A stretch of DNA of 22,912 nt from Candidatus Scatomorpha stercorigallinarum (GTDB lineage: Bacteria; Bacillota_A; Clostridia; Oscillospirales; Oscillospiraceae). The notes beneath the pieces are model-generated. The model was not told the origin of the DNA and did no database searches. It saw nothing but the letters and a program-made list of their open reading frames with translations. Below are positions 8,465-15,989 of the stretch, in pieces. Made by a program: the position numbers and the translations under genes. Within the stretch, counting starts at the first letter, position 1; each line of letters opens with the position of its first letter. The stretch covers positions 1 to 22,912 of the forward strand of contig DVOV01000028.1 of the NCBI GenBank assembly GCA_018713375.1, written 5' to 3'.

Positions 8465-8500
8465 AAAAGGAAGGGCTGCGGCCCTTCCTTTTTCTTTTTC
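8465..8500. terminator. Bidirectional rho-independent terminator
   Basis: GGAAGGGC, a TGCG loop and GCCCTTCC (8469-8488) form a perfect 8-bp stem. It is flanked by AAAAAA on the left and TTTTTCTTTTT on the right, so it has a U-tract on either strand. It lies between converging genes and should end both the plus-strand transport operon and the minus-strand dnaD-dnaC-DUF2804 operon. Confidence 0.93.
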
Positions 8501-8511
8501 TCATTCGGCGC

Positions 8512-9543
8512 TCACCAGCGGTTCTCGACCTTCTCGGCGAAGCCGGGGAAGCCGCGCACGCGCAAGCGGGTGCCGTCGTCGAGCACGGCGGTGCCGCTGA
8601 AGAGGCCGAACACCTGGTGCTGGTCGCTCTTGAGCAGCTTTACGTCCGTGCAGCTGGCGCGGTCCATGACGGGGGCAAAGTCCATCTCGAAGCGGCCGTC
8701 GCTGCTGGTGAAGGTCCAGGGGGAGAGGTAGTCCTCGCCGCCGAAGCGGCGGGGGATGTTGAAATTGACGCGGTCCAGCTTGTGCAGGCGGCCGGCGTAG
8801 AAGAGGCAGTTTTCCGTGGCGGCCGAGGTGTCCCCAAAGCCGTAGCCGATGTTCCAGCCGAAGCGCACGCCGTCCAGCTTGCCGCTGGCGCTGCCCCAGT
8901 ACCAGGTGTTTTTGTACGTCCAGACGCCGCGGCCCCAGTCGAGCACGGCGAAGGCCGTGTCCGGCTCGAAGATATACTCCCGCCGGCGGGCGAAAACGCG
9001 GCCGGCGGCGCGCATACAGTTGATCTTCTGGTTATAGTAGAAGTGGGCCTGCTTTTTGAAGGGCGTGCACATGACGATGCTCTCCGGCGGCTCGTCCGTG
9101 AGCAGGATGCGCCCGTCTATGGGCCCGCTGCCGGCGAAGTCCTCCATGCGGAAGGTCAGCAGCCGCCCCTCCGGCGTGTGGAAGAAGGAGATGGAGTAGC
9201 CGCGGCCGGAGACGGAGATGTCCCCGCGCGCGCTGCTCTCCGGCAGGCGGCGCCGGCCCATGGGCAGGGCGCACATGGGCGAGACGGTCTGCTGCCAGCC
9301 GCTCTCGAAGTCCAGGAAGGAGATGGAGTCGAGCCCCATGTAGCCGTTGTCGTCCACCGTCAGGGCCACGGCGAAGCGGCCGTTGTTCACCAGGTAGTAG
9401 TCCCATTCCTTGATGCGGTGGGCGGGCGCTTTGATGTCCGCGCGGCTGTAGAGCGCCAGCGCGCGGCGGGCGAAGCCGGGCTCGGCGATGTTGCCTTTGG
9501 CGTCCAGCAGGCGGCGGGGGGCGGTGATCTCGTGCTGCCTCAT
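8512..9543 (-). CDS. DUF2804 family protein
   Basis: The 343-residue soluble protein matches what I know of DUF2804: an N-terminal phrase with RIKEWDYYLV, the block VLDWGRGVWTYKNTWYWGSA near residues 200-220, and FGWNIGYGFGDTSAATEN shortly after. Family members are predicted beta-rich, lipocalin/AttH-like proteins, and I know of no established biochemical role. There is no signal peptide or membrane helix. The ATG overlaps the stop of the dnaC-like gene (ATGA on the minus strand), and AAAGGAG lies about eight bases upstream. It is the last gene of its operon and runs into the shared terminator. Its link with helicase-loader genes has no obvious functional reading. Confidence 0.85.
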   Translation of the reverse strand: MRQHEITAPRRLLDAKGNIAEPGFARRALALYSRADIKAPAHRIKEWDYYLVNNGRFAVALTVDDNGYMGLDSISFLDFESGWQQTVSPMCALPMGRRRLPESSARGDISVSGRGYSISFFHTPEGRLLTFRMEDFAGSGPIDGRILLTDEPPESIVMCTPFKKQAHFYYNQKINCMRAAGRVFARRREYIFEPDTAFAVLDWGRGVWTYKNTWYWGSASGKLDGVRFGWNIGYGFGDTSAATENCLFYAGRLHKLDRVNFNIPRRFGGEDYLSPWTFTSSDGRFEMDFAPVMDRASCTDVKLLKSDQHQVFGLFSGTAVLDDGTRLRVRGFPGFAEKVENRW

Positions 9544-10544
9544 GCCTCACGCTCCTTTTTCACAAGGCGGATGTCCCGCCCGCGGAAGGGCAGGCAGGTG
9601 TATTCCCCCTCCAGCCGGGAGGCGATCTGCGCGCCGTAGCGCCGGCGGAGGGACTCAAAGTCGAGGTTGGTGCTGATGACCGTGCTGCGGCGAGCCGCCA
9701 GGCGCGTGTTGATGAGCTGGTAGAGCGCGGCGGTGGAAAAGCTGGTGGCCATCTCCGTGCCCAGGTCGTCGAGGATCATCAGGTCGCACTCGAGGTAGTT
9801 TTTCACCTTTTCCCCGGCGGCGTCCGCCTCCGCGGCGTCGCGGGAGAACTTCTGATGCTCGAACTCGGCGAGCGCGGCGGCCGTGCCCTCGTAGGCCACG
9901 GAATAGCCCGCCGCCGCCACCACGCGGGCCACGCAGGCGGACATGAAGGTCTTGCCCAGGCCCGTGCCGCCCATGAAGAGCAGGCTCGGCGCGCCGGGCG
10001 CGAAGGAACGCGCCCAGTCCTGGCAGGCGTCCTTCACGGCCAGCATGTACTCGCGCGGGCTGGCGCCCAGCTCCGCGTCGCGCTCCGCGCTGTAGAGCGT
10101 GGGGTCGAAAGCGGCGAAACTCTCGCCGCCCGTGCGCAGCAGCGTGCCCAGCTCGGCGGTGAGCTCGCGGTTGTAGAGCTTTTTCAAACAGGAGCAGACG
10201 CCGCCCTCATAGACGCCCGTGTCATGGCAGAGCGGGCATGAGTATATCTCGTCCGTATAGCCCTCCGGCAGGCCGAGGGCGGCCAGGCGCGCGGCGCGCT
10301 CGCCCTGCAGGGCGAGGTTCGCGCGCTCCAGCTCCGCCACGCGCGCGGGGACGTCCTCCCCGTGCGAGATGGCGAGGCCCATCAGCTGCACCATCTGCGC
10401 GCGCAGGGCGCGGTCGATGTCCTTTATGCGCGGCGAGCGGGCGTAGACCTCCGCCAGCCGCCGGGCACGTTCTGCCTCGTTCGCTTCCCGCCGCGCGGCG
10501 AGCTTTTCCCGCGCGCGCGCGAGCAGCGCGCCGTTATATGCCAC
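9540..10544 (-). CDS. dnaC: DnaC/DnaI-like replicative helicase loader ATPase
   Basis: This 334-residue AAA+ ATPase has Walker A GGTGLGKT (residues 192-199), Walker B LMILDD (255-260), a sensor-like STN (291-293) and an arginine-finger region SRLEGEY (R310). Before the ATPase is a likely zinc-binding cluster, CPLC (103-106) and CSC (117-119), as in clostridial DnaC/DnaI-like loaders. The N-terminal ~90 residues are charged and helical and fit a helicase-binding region. The protein should load the replicative DnaB-type helicase onto single-stranded DNA at replication forks. The start is GTG (10544), directly after the dnaD-like stop, with AGGTGG five bases upstream inside that gene. The stop overlaps the DUF2804 start. 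The pairing with a DnaD-domain gene supports the assignment. Confidence 0.9.
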   Translation of the reverse strand: MAYNGALLARAREKLAARREANEAERARRLAEVYARSPRIKDIDRALRAQMVQLMGLAISHGEDVPARVAELERANLALQGERAARLAALGLPEGYTDEIYSCPLCHDTGVYEGGVCSCLKKLYNRELTAELGTLLRTGGESFAAFDPTLYSAERDAELGASPREYMLAVKDACQDWARSFAPGAPSLLFMGGTGLGKTFMSACVARVVAAAGYSVAYEGTAAALAEFEHQKFSRDAAEADAAGEKVKNYLECDLMILDDLGTEMATSFSTAALYQLINTRLAARRSTVISTNLDFESLRRRYGAQIASRLEGEYTCLPFRGRDIRLVKKEREA

Positions 10545-11486
10545 TCAGTCCACCTGCCCTCCCGAACGTTTTACTTTTTCATACAGCCGGCGGGCCAGCT
10601 CCAGCTCGCCGGGCTTGGACGCCTCCTGCGCGGAGGCGCGGCCGCGGTAGGGGCTGCGGCGGGCGTCCCCCCGCTCGATGTCCTCCGGCGTGTGCAGGCC
10701 CTTTTCGTGCCAGCTGAGGAGGATCTTGTTCATGTACTGCCACTTGAGCTGCCCCGTGTTGGCGATGGTGCGGTCGAGCGCGAGCTCGATGGCCTCCTCG
10801 CCGAAGCCCATCTCCAGCCAGCTGTCCACGTACTTGCGCTCGCTGACCGTGTAGTCGCGGTCGCGGATGCCGAAAACGCGGCGCAGCTCCATGGCCGCCG
10901 AGTGGCGGCGCTGCTGCTCGCGCATGTGCTCCTCGGCCTGCTCGAGCGTCATGATCTCCCGCTCGCCCCAGCGGCGGGCCTCGCGCTCGATCTGCTTCAT
11001 GTTGGGCACGCGCCCGGGGCCGTAGCGCCGGCGCGCCTCCTCCAGGCAGTAGTGCAGCAGCACCAGCAGCACGTCCGTCGGCAGCCCCACGTAGTCATAG
11101 ATGCCGAAGAGCGTCTTGGCCTCCTGCGTGGAGAGCGTGTGGCCGAGGACGTTCTCCGCCTCCGCGAGGATGCAGCGGAAGTCCGCGTCCTCCTGCGAGC
11201 GGCGCACCACGTCCTCCGCCGTGTATTCGGGCAGCTCGCCGCTTTCGGCCAGCTGCTCGCCGCCGGAGACCAGGCCCAGGGCGCGCAGCTGGCCCGCCGC
11301 CGCGCGCAGCCGCCCGGGCTGCCAGCCGAGGGCGCGGCAGAGCTCGCCCTCCGGCCCTGCGCCGCGGCGTATGAGGTATATGTAGAGCAGCGCGCTGTCC
11401 CCGTCGCCGGAGGCGATGAGCCTGTCGGCGTCCACGGCGCGCATGGAGCAGACGGCGGCGCTCAAATTGTCGTTTTTTCCCTGCAT
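10545..11486 (-). CDS. DnaD-domain primosomal protein
   Basis: The product is 313 residues from the ATG at 11486, which is preferred because GAGG lies eight bases upstream. An in-frame ATG at 11555 would add 23 residues unlike the family and lies upstream of the predicted transcription start. The N-terminal ~75 residues resemble a winged-helix DNA-binding region (LYIYLIRRGAGPEGELCRAL). Two DnaD/DnaB_2-type helical domains follow, at about residues 88-165 and 205-275. The second ends in WQYMNKILLSWHEKGL, close to the YxxxIxxxW signature of DnaD tails. Such proteins act in primosome assembly and helicase loading in Firmicutes, which fits the adjacent loader gene. I cannot distinguish replication initiation from restart or a plasmid/phage-derived variant by sequence alone; chromosomal neighbours favour a housekeeping role. 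Confidence 0.85.
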   Translation of the reverse strand: MQGKNDNLSAAVCSMRAVDADRLIASGDGDSALLYIYLIRRGAGPEGELCRALGWQPGRLRAAAGQLRALGLVSGGEQLAESGELPEYTAEDVVRRSQEDADFRCILAEAENVLGHTLSTQEAKTLFGIYDYVGLPTDVLLVLLHYCLEEARRRYGPGRVPNMKQIEREARRWGEREIMTLEQAEEHMREQQRRHSAAMELRRVFGIRDRDYTVSERKYVDSWLEMGFGEEAIELALDRTIANTGQLKWQYMNKILLSWHEKGLHTPEDIERGDARRSPYRGRASAQEASKPGELELARRLYEKVKRSGGQVD

Positions 11487-11545
11487 GGCACCGGCCTCAT
11501 TCGTACTTGCGCCGCGCCGTGCAACGCCGGGCGCGGGCAGGGAAC

Positions 11546-11574
11546 AGTATATCATTTTTTTTGACTTGTAGCAA
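11546..11574 (-). promoter_or_regulatory. Promoter of the dnaD-dnaC-DUF2804 operon
   Basis: On the minus strand, TTGCTA (11574-11569) is separated by 17 bases from TATACT (11551-11546; five of six consensus). Transcription would start near 11539, giving a leader of about 50 bases to the ATG at 11486. The -35 overlaps the -35 region of the divergent promoter for the U32 gene. Confidence 0.7.
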
Positions 11575-11595
11575 GGGGCATCCGTGTGCTATACT
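11566..11595 (+). promoter_or_regulatory. Extended -10 promoter of the U32-maf-mre-mrdA operon
   Basis: TGCTATACT (11587-11595) is an extended -10 element: TG, one base, then TATACT. The best-spaced -35 is weak (TTGTAG, 11566-11571, 18-base spacer). A better TTGACT at 11561-11566 is 23 bases away, too far for normal use. Start would be near 11602, 36 bases before the ATG at 11638. It is the only plus-strand promoter I can support before mgsA, so it may serve all six genes. Confidence 0.65.
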
Positions 11596-11637
11596 GTAGG
11601 GTGCATAACTATAGACAACCGATAGGCGGGAGTAAGA

Positions 11638-13710
11638 ATGCCTGAGCTGCTGGCACCCGCCCCGTCGGCCGAGGCCGTGGTGGCGGCCGTACAGGCGGGG
11701 GCGGACGCGATATATATAAGATTCACCGGCTCCGGGGCGCGCGGCTTCACGGAGAGCGGGCTGCGCAACGCCATACGCTATTGCCGCGTGCGCGGCTGCC
11801 GCGTCTATGCGGAGCTGGACACGCTGATAACCGACCGCGAGGCGGCCGCCGCCGCGGAGCTCGCGCGGCGCGTCTGCGCCATGGGGGCGGACGCGCTCAT
11901 CGCCCAGGACCTGGGCTTCATCGCCATCGCGCGCCAGGCCGCGCCGGAGATACCGGTGTTCGCCGGCGAGCGGCTGGGCGTGCATAACGCCGCGGGGCTG
12001 GAGGCCATGCGCCAGCTGGGCGTGACGCGCGTTTTCCTGCCGCGGGAGCTGACGCTGGCGGAGATCGCCGCCCTGGCCTCGCGGCCGCAGATGGAGCTGG
12101 CCGTAGACCTGCTGGACTCCCTCTGCCCGGCGCGGGCCGGGCAGTGCGCGCTCTCGGCCCTCAACGGCGGCGGCAGCGCCAACCGCGGCGTTTGCGGCGG
12201 GGCCTGCCGCGAGCAGTACAGCCTCGGCGGGCGCATGGACGACCATCCGCTGAGCCTGGCGGACATGGACGCCGTGGGCTACCTGCCGCGGCTCGCCGCG
12301 CTCGGCGTCGAGTGCGTATACGTGGGCCGGGGCGTGGAGCGCCCCGAGCAGATAGCCCGCGCCATGGACGTGCTGCGGCGCTGTATCTCCGAGCAGCGCG
12401 AGCCCGGCGAACAGGACATCGCGCGCGTGGAGGAGGTCTTCGGCGAGCGGCATTTCAGCGGCGGCTACATGCCCGGCGCGGAGCTGGGCGGGCTGCAGGG
12501 CAGCCGCGACGGCGGCGGCCGCGCGGCCGAACGGGCCATGGCCCCCGTGCGCCGGGGCTACGCCAACTCCGAAGTGCGGCGCGTACACATTGAGTTTTAC
12601 GCCATCATCCAGCGCGGCAAGGCCGTGCGCTTCGCCGTGCAGGACGCGGAGGGACACCGCGCGCTGTGGAGCGGCCCGGCGCCCCAGCGCGCGCAGCAGC
12701 GCGCGCTCACGGAGCAGGAGGTGGCCTCCTTTTTCCGCGTCACGGGGCGCACGCCCTATGTCTGCGACCGGGTGAACGTGCTGGCAGACCCCGGCCTGGC
12801 CCTGCCGCAGGGGATGATGGCCGAGGCCAAGCGCGCGCTGATCCGCTCGCTGACGGAAAAGCGCGGCGCGCCGCCCGAGCGCGCCACCCAGCGCGTCCCG
12901 CCCCCGGCGGAGGGGGCGCGGCACAGCGGTAAGTGCGCGCTGATATTTGAAACGCTGCTGCCTGAACAGCTGACGCCGGAGCTGGCCGCCCTGCGGCCGG
13001 ACCGCCTCTATGTCCCGGCGGACATCATCGCCGCCGAGGGCGCGCGGCTGGAGCCCTTTTTCCGCGCGGGCGTGCCCATCGCCGCCGTGCTGCCGCGCGT
13101 CATCCAGGACCGCGAGCTGACGCAGACGGCCGCCCTGCTCAAGAGCGTGCGCGCCCAGGGCGTGACGGAGGCGCTCTGCGCCAACCTCGGCCACGTGGCG
13201 CTCGCGCGCCTGGCGGGGATGGAGGCGCGGGGCGACTTCGGGCTCAATATCTTCAATTCCTACGCCCTGGAGCTGGCCAAAGCGGCGATGCTGCGCTCCG
13301 CCACGGCCTCCTTTGAGCTCAGCCTGGAGCAGATAAAGGCGCTCACCATGCCGCTGGACGTGGAGATCATCGCCTACGGCCGCCTGCCCGCCATGCTGAC
13401 GGAGAAGTGCCTCATCAAGCAGAGCTCCGGGCGCTGCACCTGCTCCGCGCCGGGCCGCCTGGCCGACGAGCGCGGCGGCGTGATGGCCGTGCTGCGCGAG
13501 GGCGGCTGCCGCAACGCCGTCTACTCCGCGCACAAGGTGTTCCTCGCCGACAAGGCGGAGGAGCTCGCGCGCGCCGGCGTCTGGGGGCTGCGGCTGCTCT
13601 TCACCAACGAGAGCGAGCGCGAATGCGTCGAGGTGGCGAAGAGCTTCCTCGGTCAGAGCCGCTACCGGCCCAACGGGGCCACGCGCGGGCTCTATATGAA
13701 AGGTGTGTGA
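11638..13710 (+). CDS. Divergent U32 'peptidase' family protein (RlhA/DUF3656-type)
   Basis: The 690-residue product starts like U32 proteins (MPELLAPAPSAEAVVAAVQAGADAIY). It has their QDLGFIAIAR and RVFLPREL phrases and a Cys cluster C163, C170, C186, C190 of the kind that binds Fe-S in U32 relatives. Despite the name, characterised members act in RNA hydroxylation (RlhA) or ubiquinone hydroxylation (UbiU/V). Length and C-terminal extension (CLIKQSSGRCTC near the end) fit the long RlhA/collagenase-like subgroup. The U32 signature is only half kept: SLCxxxxGQCxLS matches, but the usual E, F and G before it are A, D and D. The usual KIEGRMK is replaced by VYVGRGV. GGGAG lies five bases before the ATG. 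It heads the operon for maf, mreC, mreD and mrdA. An rRNA-modification role is possible but unproven. Confidence 0.82.
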   Translation: MPELLAPAPSAEAVVAAVQAGADAIYIRFTGSGARGFTESGLRNAIRYCRVRGCRVYAELDTLITDREAAAAAELARRVCAMGADALIAQDLGFIAIARQAAPEIPVFAGERLGVHNAAGLEAMRQLGVTRVFLPRELTLAEIAALASRPQMELAVDLLDSLCPARAGQCALSALNGGGSANRGVCGGACREQYSLGGRMDDHPLSLADMDAVGYLPRLAALGVECVYVGRGVERPEQIARAMDVLRRCISEQREPGEQDIARVEEVFGERHFSGGYMPGAELGGLQGSRDGGGRAAERAMAPVRRGYANSEVRRVHIEFYAIIQRGKAVRFAVQDAEGHRALWSGPAPQRAQQRALTEQEVASFFRVTGRTPYVCDRVNVLADPGLALPQGMMAEAKRALIRSLTEKRGAPPERATQRVPPPAEGARHSGKCALIFETLLPEQLTPELAALRPDRLYVPADIIAAEGARLEPFFRAGVPIAAVLPRVIQDRELTQTAALLKSVRAQGVTEALCANLGHVALARLAGMEARGDFGLNIFNSYALELAKAAMLRSATASFELSLEQIKALTMPLDVEIIAYGRLPAMLTEKCLIKQSSGRCTCSAPGRLADERGGVMAVLREGGCRNAVYSAHKVFLADKAEELARAGVWGLRLLFTNESERECVEVAKSFLGQSRYRPNGATRGLYMKGV

Positions 13711-13714
13711 CGAA

Positions 13715-14287
13715 ATGTCTGTCATATTGGCCAGCGGCTCGCCGCGCAGGCGCGAGCTGATGGAGATGCTGCGCGTGCCGGGGCTGGAGATCATACCCGC
13801 CCGCGGGGAGGAGCATCCGCCCGCGCACGCCACGCCGGAGGAGACGGTGAAGGCCCTCGCGCGCGCGAAGGCCCGCGAGGTGGCGGAACATCGGCCGCCG
13901 GAGGACGTCGTAATAGGCGCGGATACCATGGTGGCGCTCCACGGCGCGCTGCTGGGCAAGCCCCATTCGCCGGAGGAGGCGAAGGACATGCTGCGCGCGC
14001 TCTCCGGCCGCTCTCACGAGGTGTGGACGGGCGTCTGCCTCATACGAGGCGGGCAGGAGCTCGTGGAGGCCGAGCGTACGGCCGTGCGCTTCCGCGCGCT
14101 CAGCGAGCGCGAGATCGAGAACTATACCGCCACCGGCGAGCCGCTGGACAAGGCCGGGGCCTACGGGGCCCAGGGCATCGGCGCGCTGCTGGTGGAGGGC
14201 ATCGAGGGCGACTTTTTCAACGTCATGGGCCTGCCGCTGTGCCGGCTGGGGCTGATGCTGGCGAAAATGGGCGTGGAGCTGCTGTGA
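13715..14287 (+). CDS. maf: Maf family nucleotide pyrophosphatase
   Basis: The 190-residue protein opens with the Maf signature ASGSPRRREL (residues 6-15). It has the catalytic-site GADTMV (D70), then GKPHSPEEAKDMLRALSG and HEVWTGV. Near the end DKAGAYGAQG is typical of the YhdE-like dTTP/UTP pyrophosphatase subgroup. These cytosolic enzymes hydrolyse non-canonical or excess nucleoside triphosphates to monophosphates, and Maf of Bacillus has been tied to septum inhibition. The ATG at 13715 is chosen because the family begins M-x-x-ILASGSPRR; an in-frame GTG at 13703 lies inside the U32 stop region with no ribosome-binding site of its own. AAAGG ends 11 bases upstream. It starts four bases after the U32 stop and overlaps mreC by GTGA. 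Confidence 0.93.
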   Translation: MSVILASGSPRRRELMEMLRVPGLEIIPARGEEHPPAHATPEETVKALARAKAREVAEHRPPEDVVIGADTMVALHGALLGKPHSPEEAKDMLRALSGRSHEVWTGVCLIRGGQELVEAERTAVRFRALSEREIENYTATGEPLDKAGAYGAQGIGALLVEGIEGDFFNVMGLPLCRLGLMLAKMGVELL

Positions 14288-15126
14288 AGGGATTCCTGAA
14301 GAAAAACGGCATAAAACTGCTGGCCGGCATCCTGGCGCTGGCCGTGCTCGTGCTGGGCGGCGTGTGGCTCTCCCGGGGCGGTGGGCAGTCCGTGATGGGC
14401 GCGCTCGCCGCCGCGCGGCAGCCGCTGGTGGCCGTGGCGGAGAGCGTCTCCGGCTGGCTGGAGGGGCTCTATGTGCGGCTCTACGACTACGACCGCCTGC
14501 AGGCGGAGAATGACGCGCTGCGCAGCCAGATCGCGGACGCCAACGAGATCGCCCGCGCGGGCATGGACGCTGTGGAGGAGAACGGCCGCCTTTCGCAGCT
14601 GCGCGTATACGCCGAGCAGCACCCGGACTTCGTGTTCGAGGCGGCGCGCATCGTATCCTGGGGCACGGACAGCTGGTCGAACAGCTTCACCATCGCCAAG
14701 GGCGAGGCCGACGGCCTCGAGGAGGGCGACTGCGTGATAACGGAGGACGGCCTGCTGGTGGGCCAGGTGGAGGAAGTGGGCGAAAATTCGTCCACCGTGG
14801 CCACGCTCGTGGACGTGGACACCAGCGTGGGCGCGCTGGTGGGCGAGGACGGGGCCGAGGCCATGCTCCTCGGCGACTACGCGCTGATGCCCCTGGGCCA
14901 GGCGCGGCTCGCCTATCCGACGGAGGGCGCGCAGCTCTTCCTGGAAGAGCGGGTCTACACCTCCGGCAGCGGCGGGCTGATACCGGAGGGCATCGTCATC
15001 GGCACCATCAGCTCCATCCAGGCCGAGGCCGGCGGGCAGACGGAGTACGGCATCGTCACCCCCGCCGTGGACCTGGACAGCCTGGTGCAGGTGTTCGTGA
15101 TAAAGGATTTCGAGCGCGCGGACTGA
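14284..15126 (+). CDS. mreC: Rod shape-determining protein MreC, copy 1
   Basis: The 280-residue product begins VKGFLKKNGIKLL at a GTG that overlaps the maf stop (GTGA). The frame stays open upstream only as an accident inside maf. It has one membrane helix (about residues 9-26), a coiled coil (about 60-100, DRLQAENDALRSQIADANE) and the two-lobed MreC beta domain, ending in LDSLVQVFVIKDFERAD. MreC is the extracytoplasmic scaffold of the Rod complex, contacting MreD and PBP2 and activating lateral-wall synthesis with RodA. The motif SNSFTIAKGEADGLEEGDCV is typical of the first lobe. A second, similar gene follows 16 bases later, and the copies share identical stretches at both ends. The tandem arrangement is unusual. 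Confidence 0.93.
   Translation: MKGFLKKNGIKLLAGILALAVLVLGGVWLSRGGGQSVMGALAAARQPLVAVAESVSGWLEGLYVRLYDYDRLQAENDALRSQIADANEIARAGMDAVEENGRLSQLRVYAEQHPDFVFEAARIVSWGTDSWSNSFTIAKGEADGLEEGDCVITEDGLLVGQVEEVGENSSTVATLVDVDTSVGALVGEDGAEAMLLGDYALMPLGQARLAYPTEGAQLFLEERVYTSGSGGLIPEGIVIGTISSIQAEAGGQTEYGIVTPAVDLDSLVQVFVIKDFERAD
15069..15098 (+). repeat. 30-base direct repeat, unit in mreC copy 1
   Basis: This 30-base stretch is identical to 15913-15942 in mreC copy 2. It begins GGACCTGGACAGCCTGGTGC and encodes the DLDSLVQVFV end of both proteins. A shorter 19-base identity, CTGAAGAAAAACGGCATAA, occurs near the two starts (14296-14314 and 15155-15173). The matches are in frame and coding; they are duplication remnants and possible recombination points. 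Confidence 0.9.
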
Positions 15127-15142
15127 GCGCGGAGGGCTCTGA

Positions 15143-15970
15143 GTGAAGGAATATCTGAAGAAAAACGGCATAAGGCTGGCGGTGGTGCTCGCGCTGCTGG
15201 TGGTGGCCCTCTCCGTGGCCGCGGGGACCTCCTCCGGCCGCGCGGGCTTCCTCACCAACGCCGTGGGCGCCGTGCGCGAGCCGGTGCGCAAGGCCGCGGC
15301 CTCGCTCTCCGACTGGATCACGGGCTTCGCCGGCTATTTCGGCGAATACGACGCGCTTTTGCAGGAGAACGCCGAGCTGCGCGCCGAGCTGGCGGAGACG
15401 CTGGAACAGGCGCAGGCCTATTCCGAGGAAGCGGACGAGAACGCGCGCCTGCGCCGGGCGCTGGGGCTGGAACAGCGCGGCTCGGAGTACACGCTGGAGT
15501 CGGCCAAGATCGTCACCTGGAACGCCTCCAACTGGAAGAGCAGCTTCACGATCAGCAAGGGCGAGAGCAGCGGCATCGGCTACGGCGACTGCGTGGTCAC
15601 GGAATACGGCGCCGTGGTGGGCACGGTGTCGGAGCTGGGCCGCGGCTGGGCCACCGTTTCCACCGTCGTCGACGCGCGCTGCGCGCTGGGCGCGCTGGTG
15701 GGCGTGGACCGCTACGCCGCCCAGCTGCAGGGCGATTTCGTCCTCATGCGCCGGGGGGAGGTATACCTCTCCGGCTACCAGGCCGGCGCCGCCATCGAGC
15801 CCGGCGACGAGGTGCTCACCTCCGGCTCGGAGGGAGTGGTGCCGCAGGGCGCGAACATCGGCACGGTGAGCGCCGTCAACGACGACGGCAGCGTGGTGGT
15901 GGCCCCGGCGGCGGACCTGGACAGCCTGGTGCAGGTGTTCGTAATAAAGGAGTTCAGCGTGGAAGAGTGA
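15143..15970 (+). CDS. mreC: Rod shape-determining protein MreC, copy 2
   Basis: This 275-residue product is a second full-length MreC. It starts VKEYLKKNGIRLAVV at a GTG with GGAGG (15131-15135) seven bases upstream. The layout matches copy 1: one membrane helix (~9-26), coiled coil (~65-110, EYDALLQENAELRAELAE), then two beta lobes with KSSFTISKGESSGIGYGDCV and the end LDSLVQVFVIKEFSVEE. Both copies look intact and keep the same order of motifs, but they differ clearly in the coiled coil and middle. This suggests an old duplication under selection rather than a recent copy. Together they could form hetero-oligomers, or one may have specialised. mreD follows after 19 bases, so this copy holds the usual mreC position next to mreD. 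Confidence 0.93.
   Translation: MKEYLKKNGIRLAVVLALLVVALSVAAGTSSGRAGFLTNAVGAVREPVRKAAASLSDWITGFAGYFGEYDALLQENAELRAELAETLEQAQAYSEEADENARLRRALGLEQRGSEYTLESAKIVTWNASNWKSSFTISKGESSGIGYGDCVVTEYGAVVGTVSELGRGWATVSTVVDARCALGALVGVDRYAAQLQGDFVLMRRGEVYLSGYQAGAAIEPGDEVLTSGSEGVVPQGANIGTVSAVNDDGSVVVAPAADLDSLVQVFVIKEFSVEE
15913..15942 (+). repeat. 30-base direct repeat, unit in mreC copy 2
   Basis: Partner of the unit at 15069-15098, 844 bases downstream in the same orientation and codon phase. Recombination between the two would delete 844 bases and break the frame only if misaligned: 844 is not a multiple of three, but the two genes are in different frames, so a single hybrid mreC would result. Confidence 0.9.
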
Positions 15971-15989
15971 GCCGCACGGGAGGATCGCA

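Noticed and set aside
11487..11555. Longer dnaD-like start at 11555
   Set aside because: The extra 23 codons lie largely upstream of or at the predicted transcription start near 11539, and the ATG at 11486 has a better ribosome-binding site.
11497..13989. 830-codon minus-strand open frame opposite the U32 gene and maf
   Set aside because: Compositional shadow of GC-rich codons. It also crosses the divergent promoter region and has no family similarity. The long minus-strand frames at 16210-18525 and 20449-22338 were rejected for the same reason.
14023..14283. N-terminal extension of mreC copy 1 into maf
   Set aside because: The extension is an Arg/Gly-rich shadow of maf. MreC homology and the membrane helix begin at the GTG at 14284, which overlaps the maf stop.
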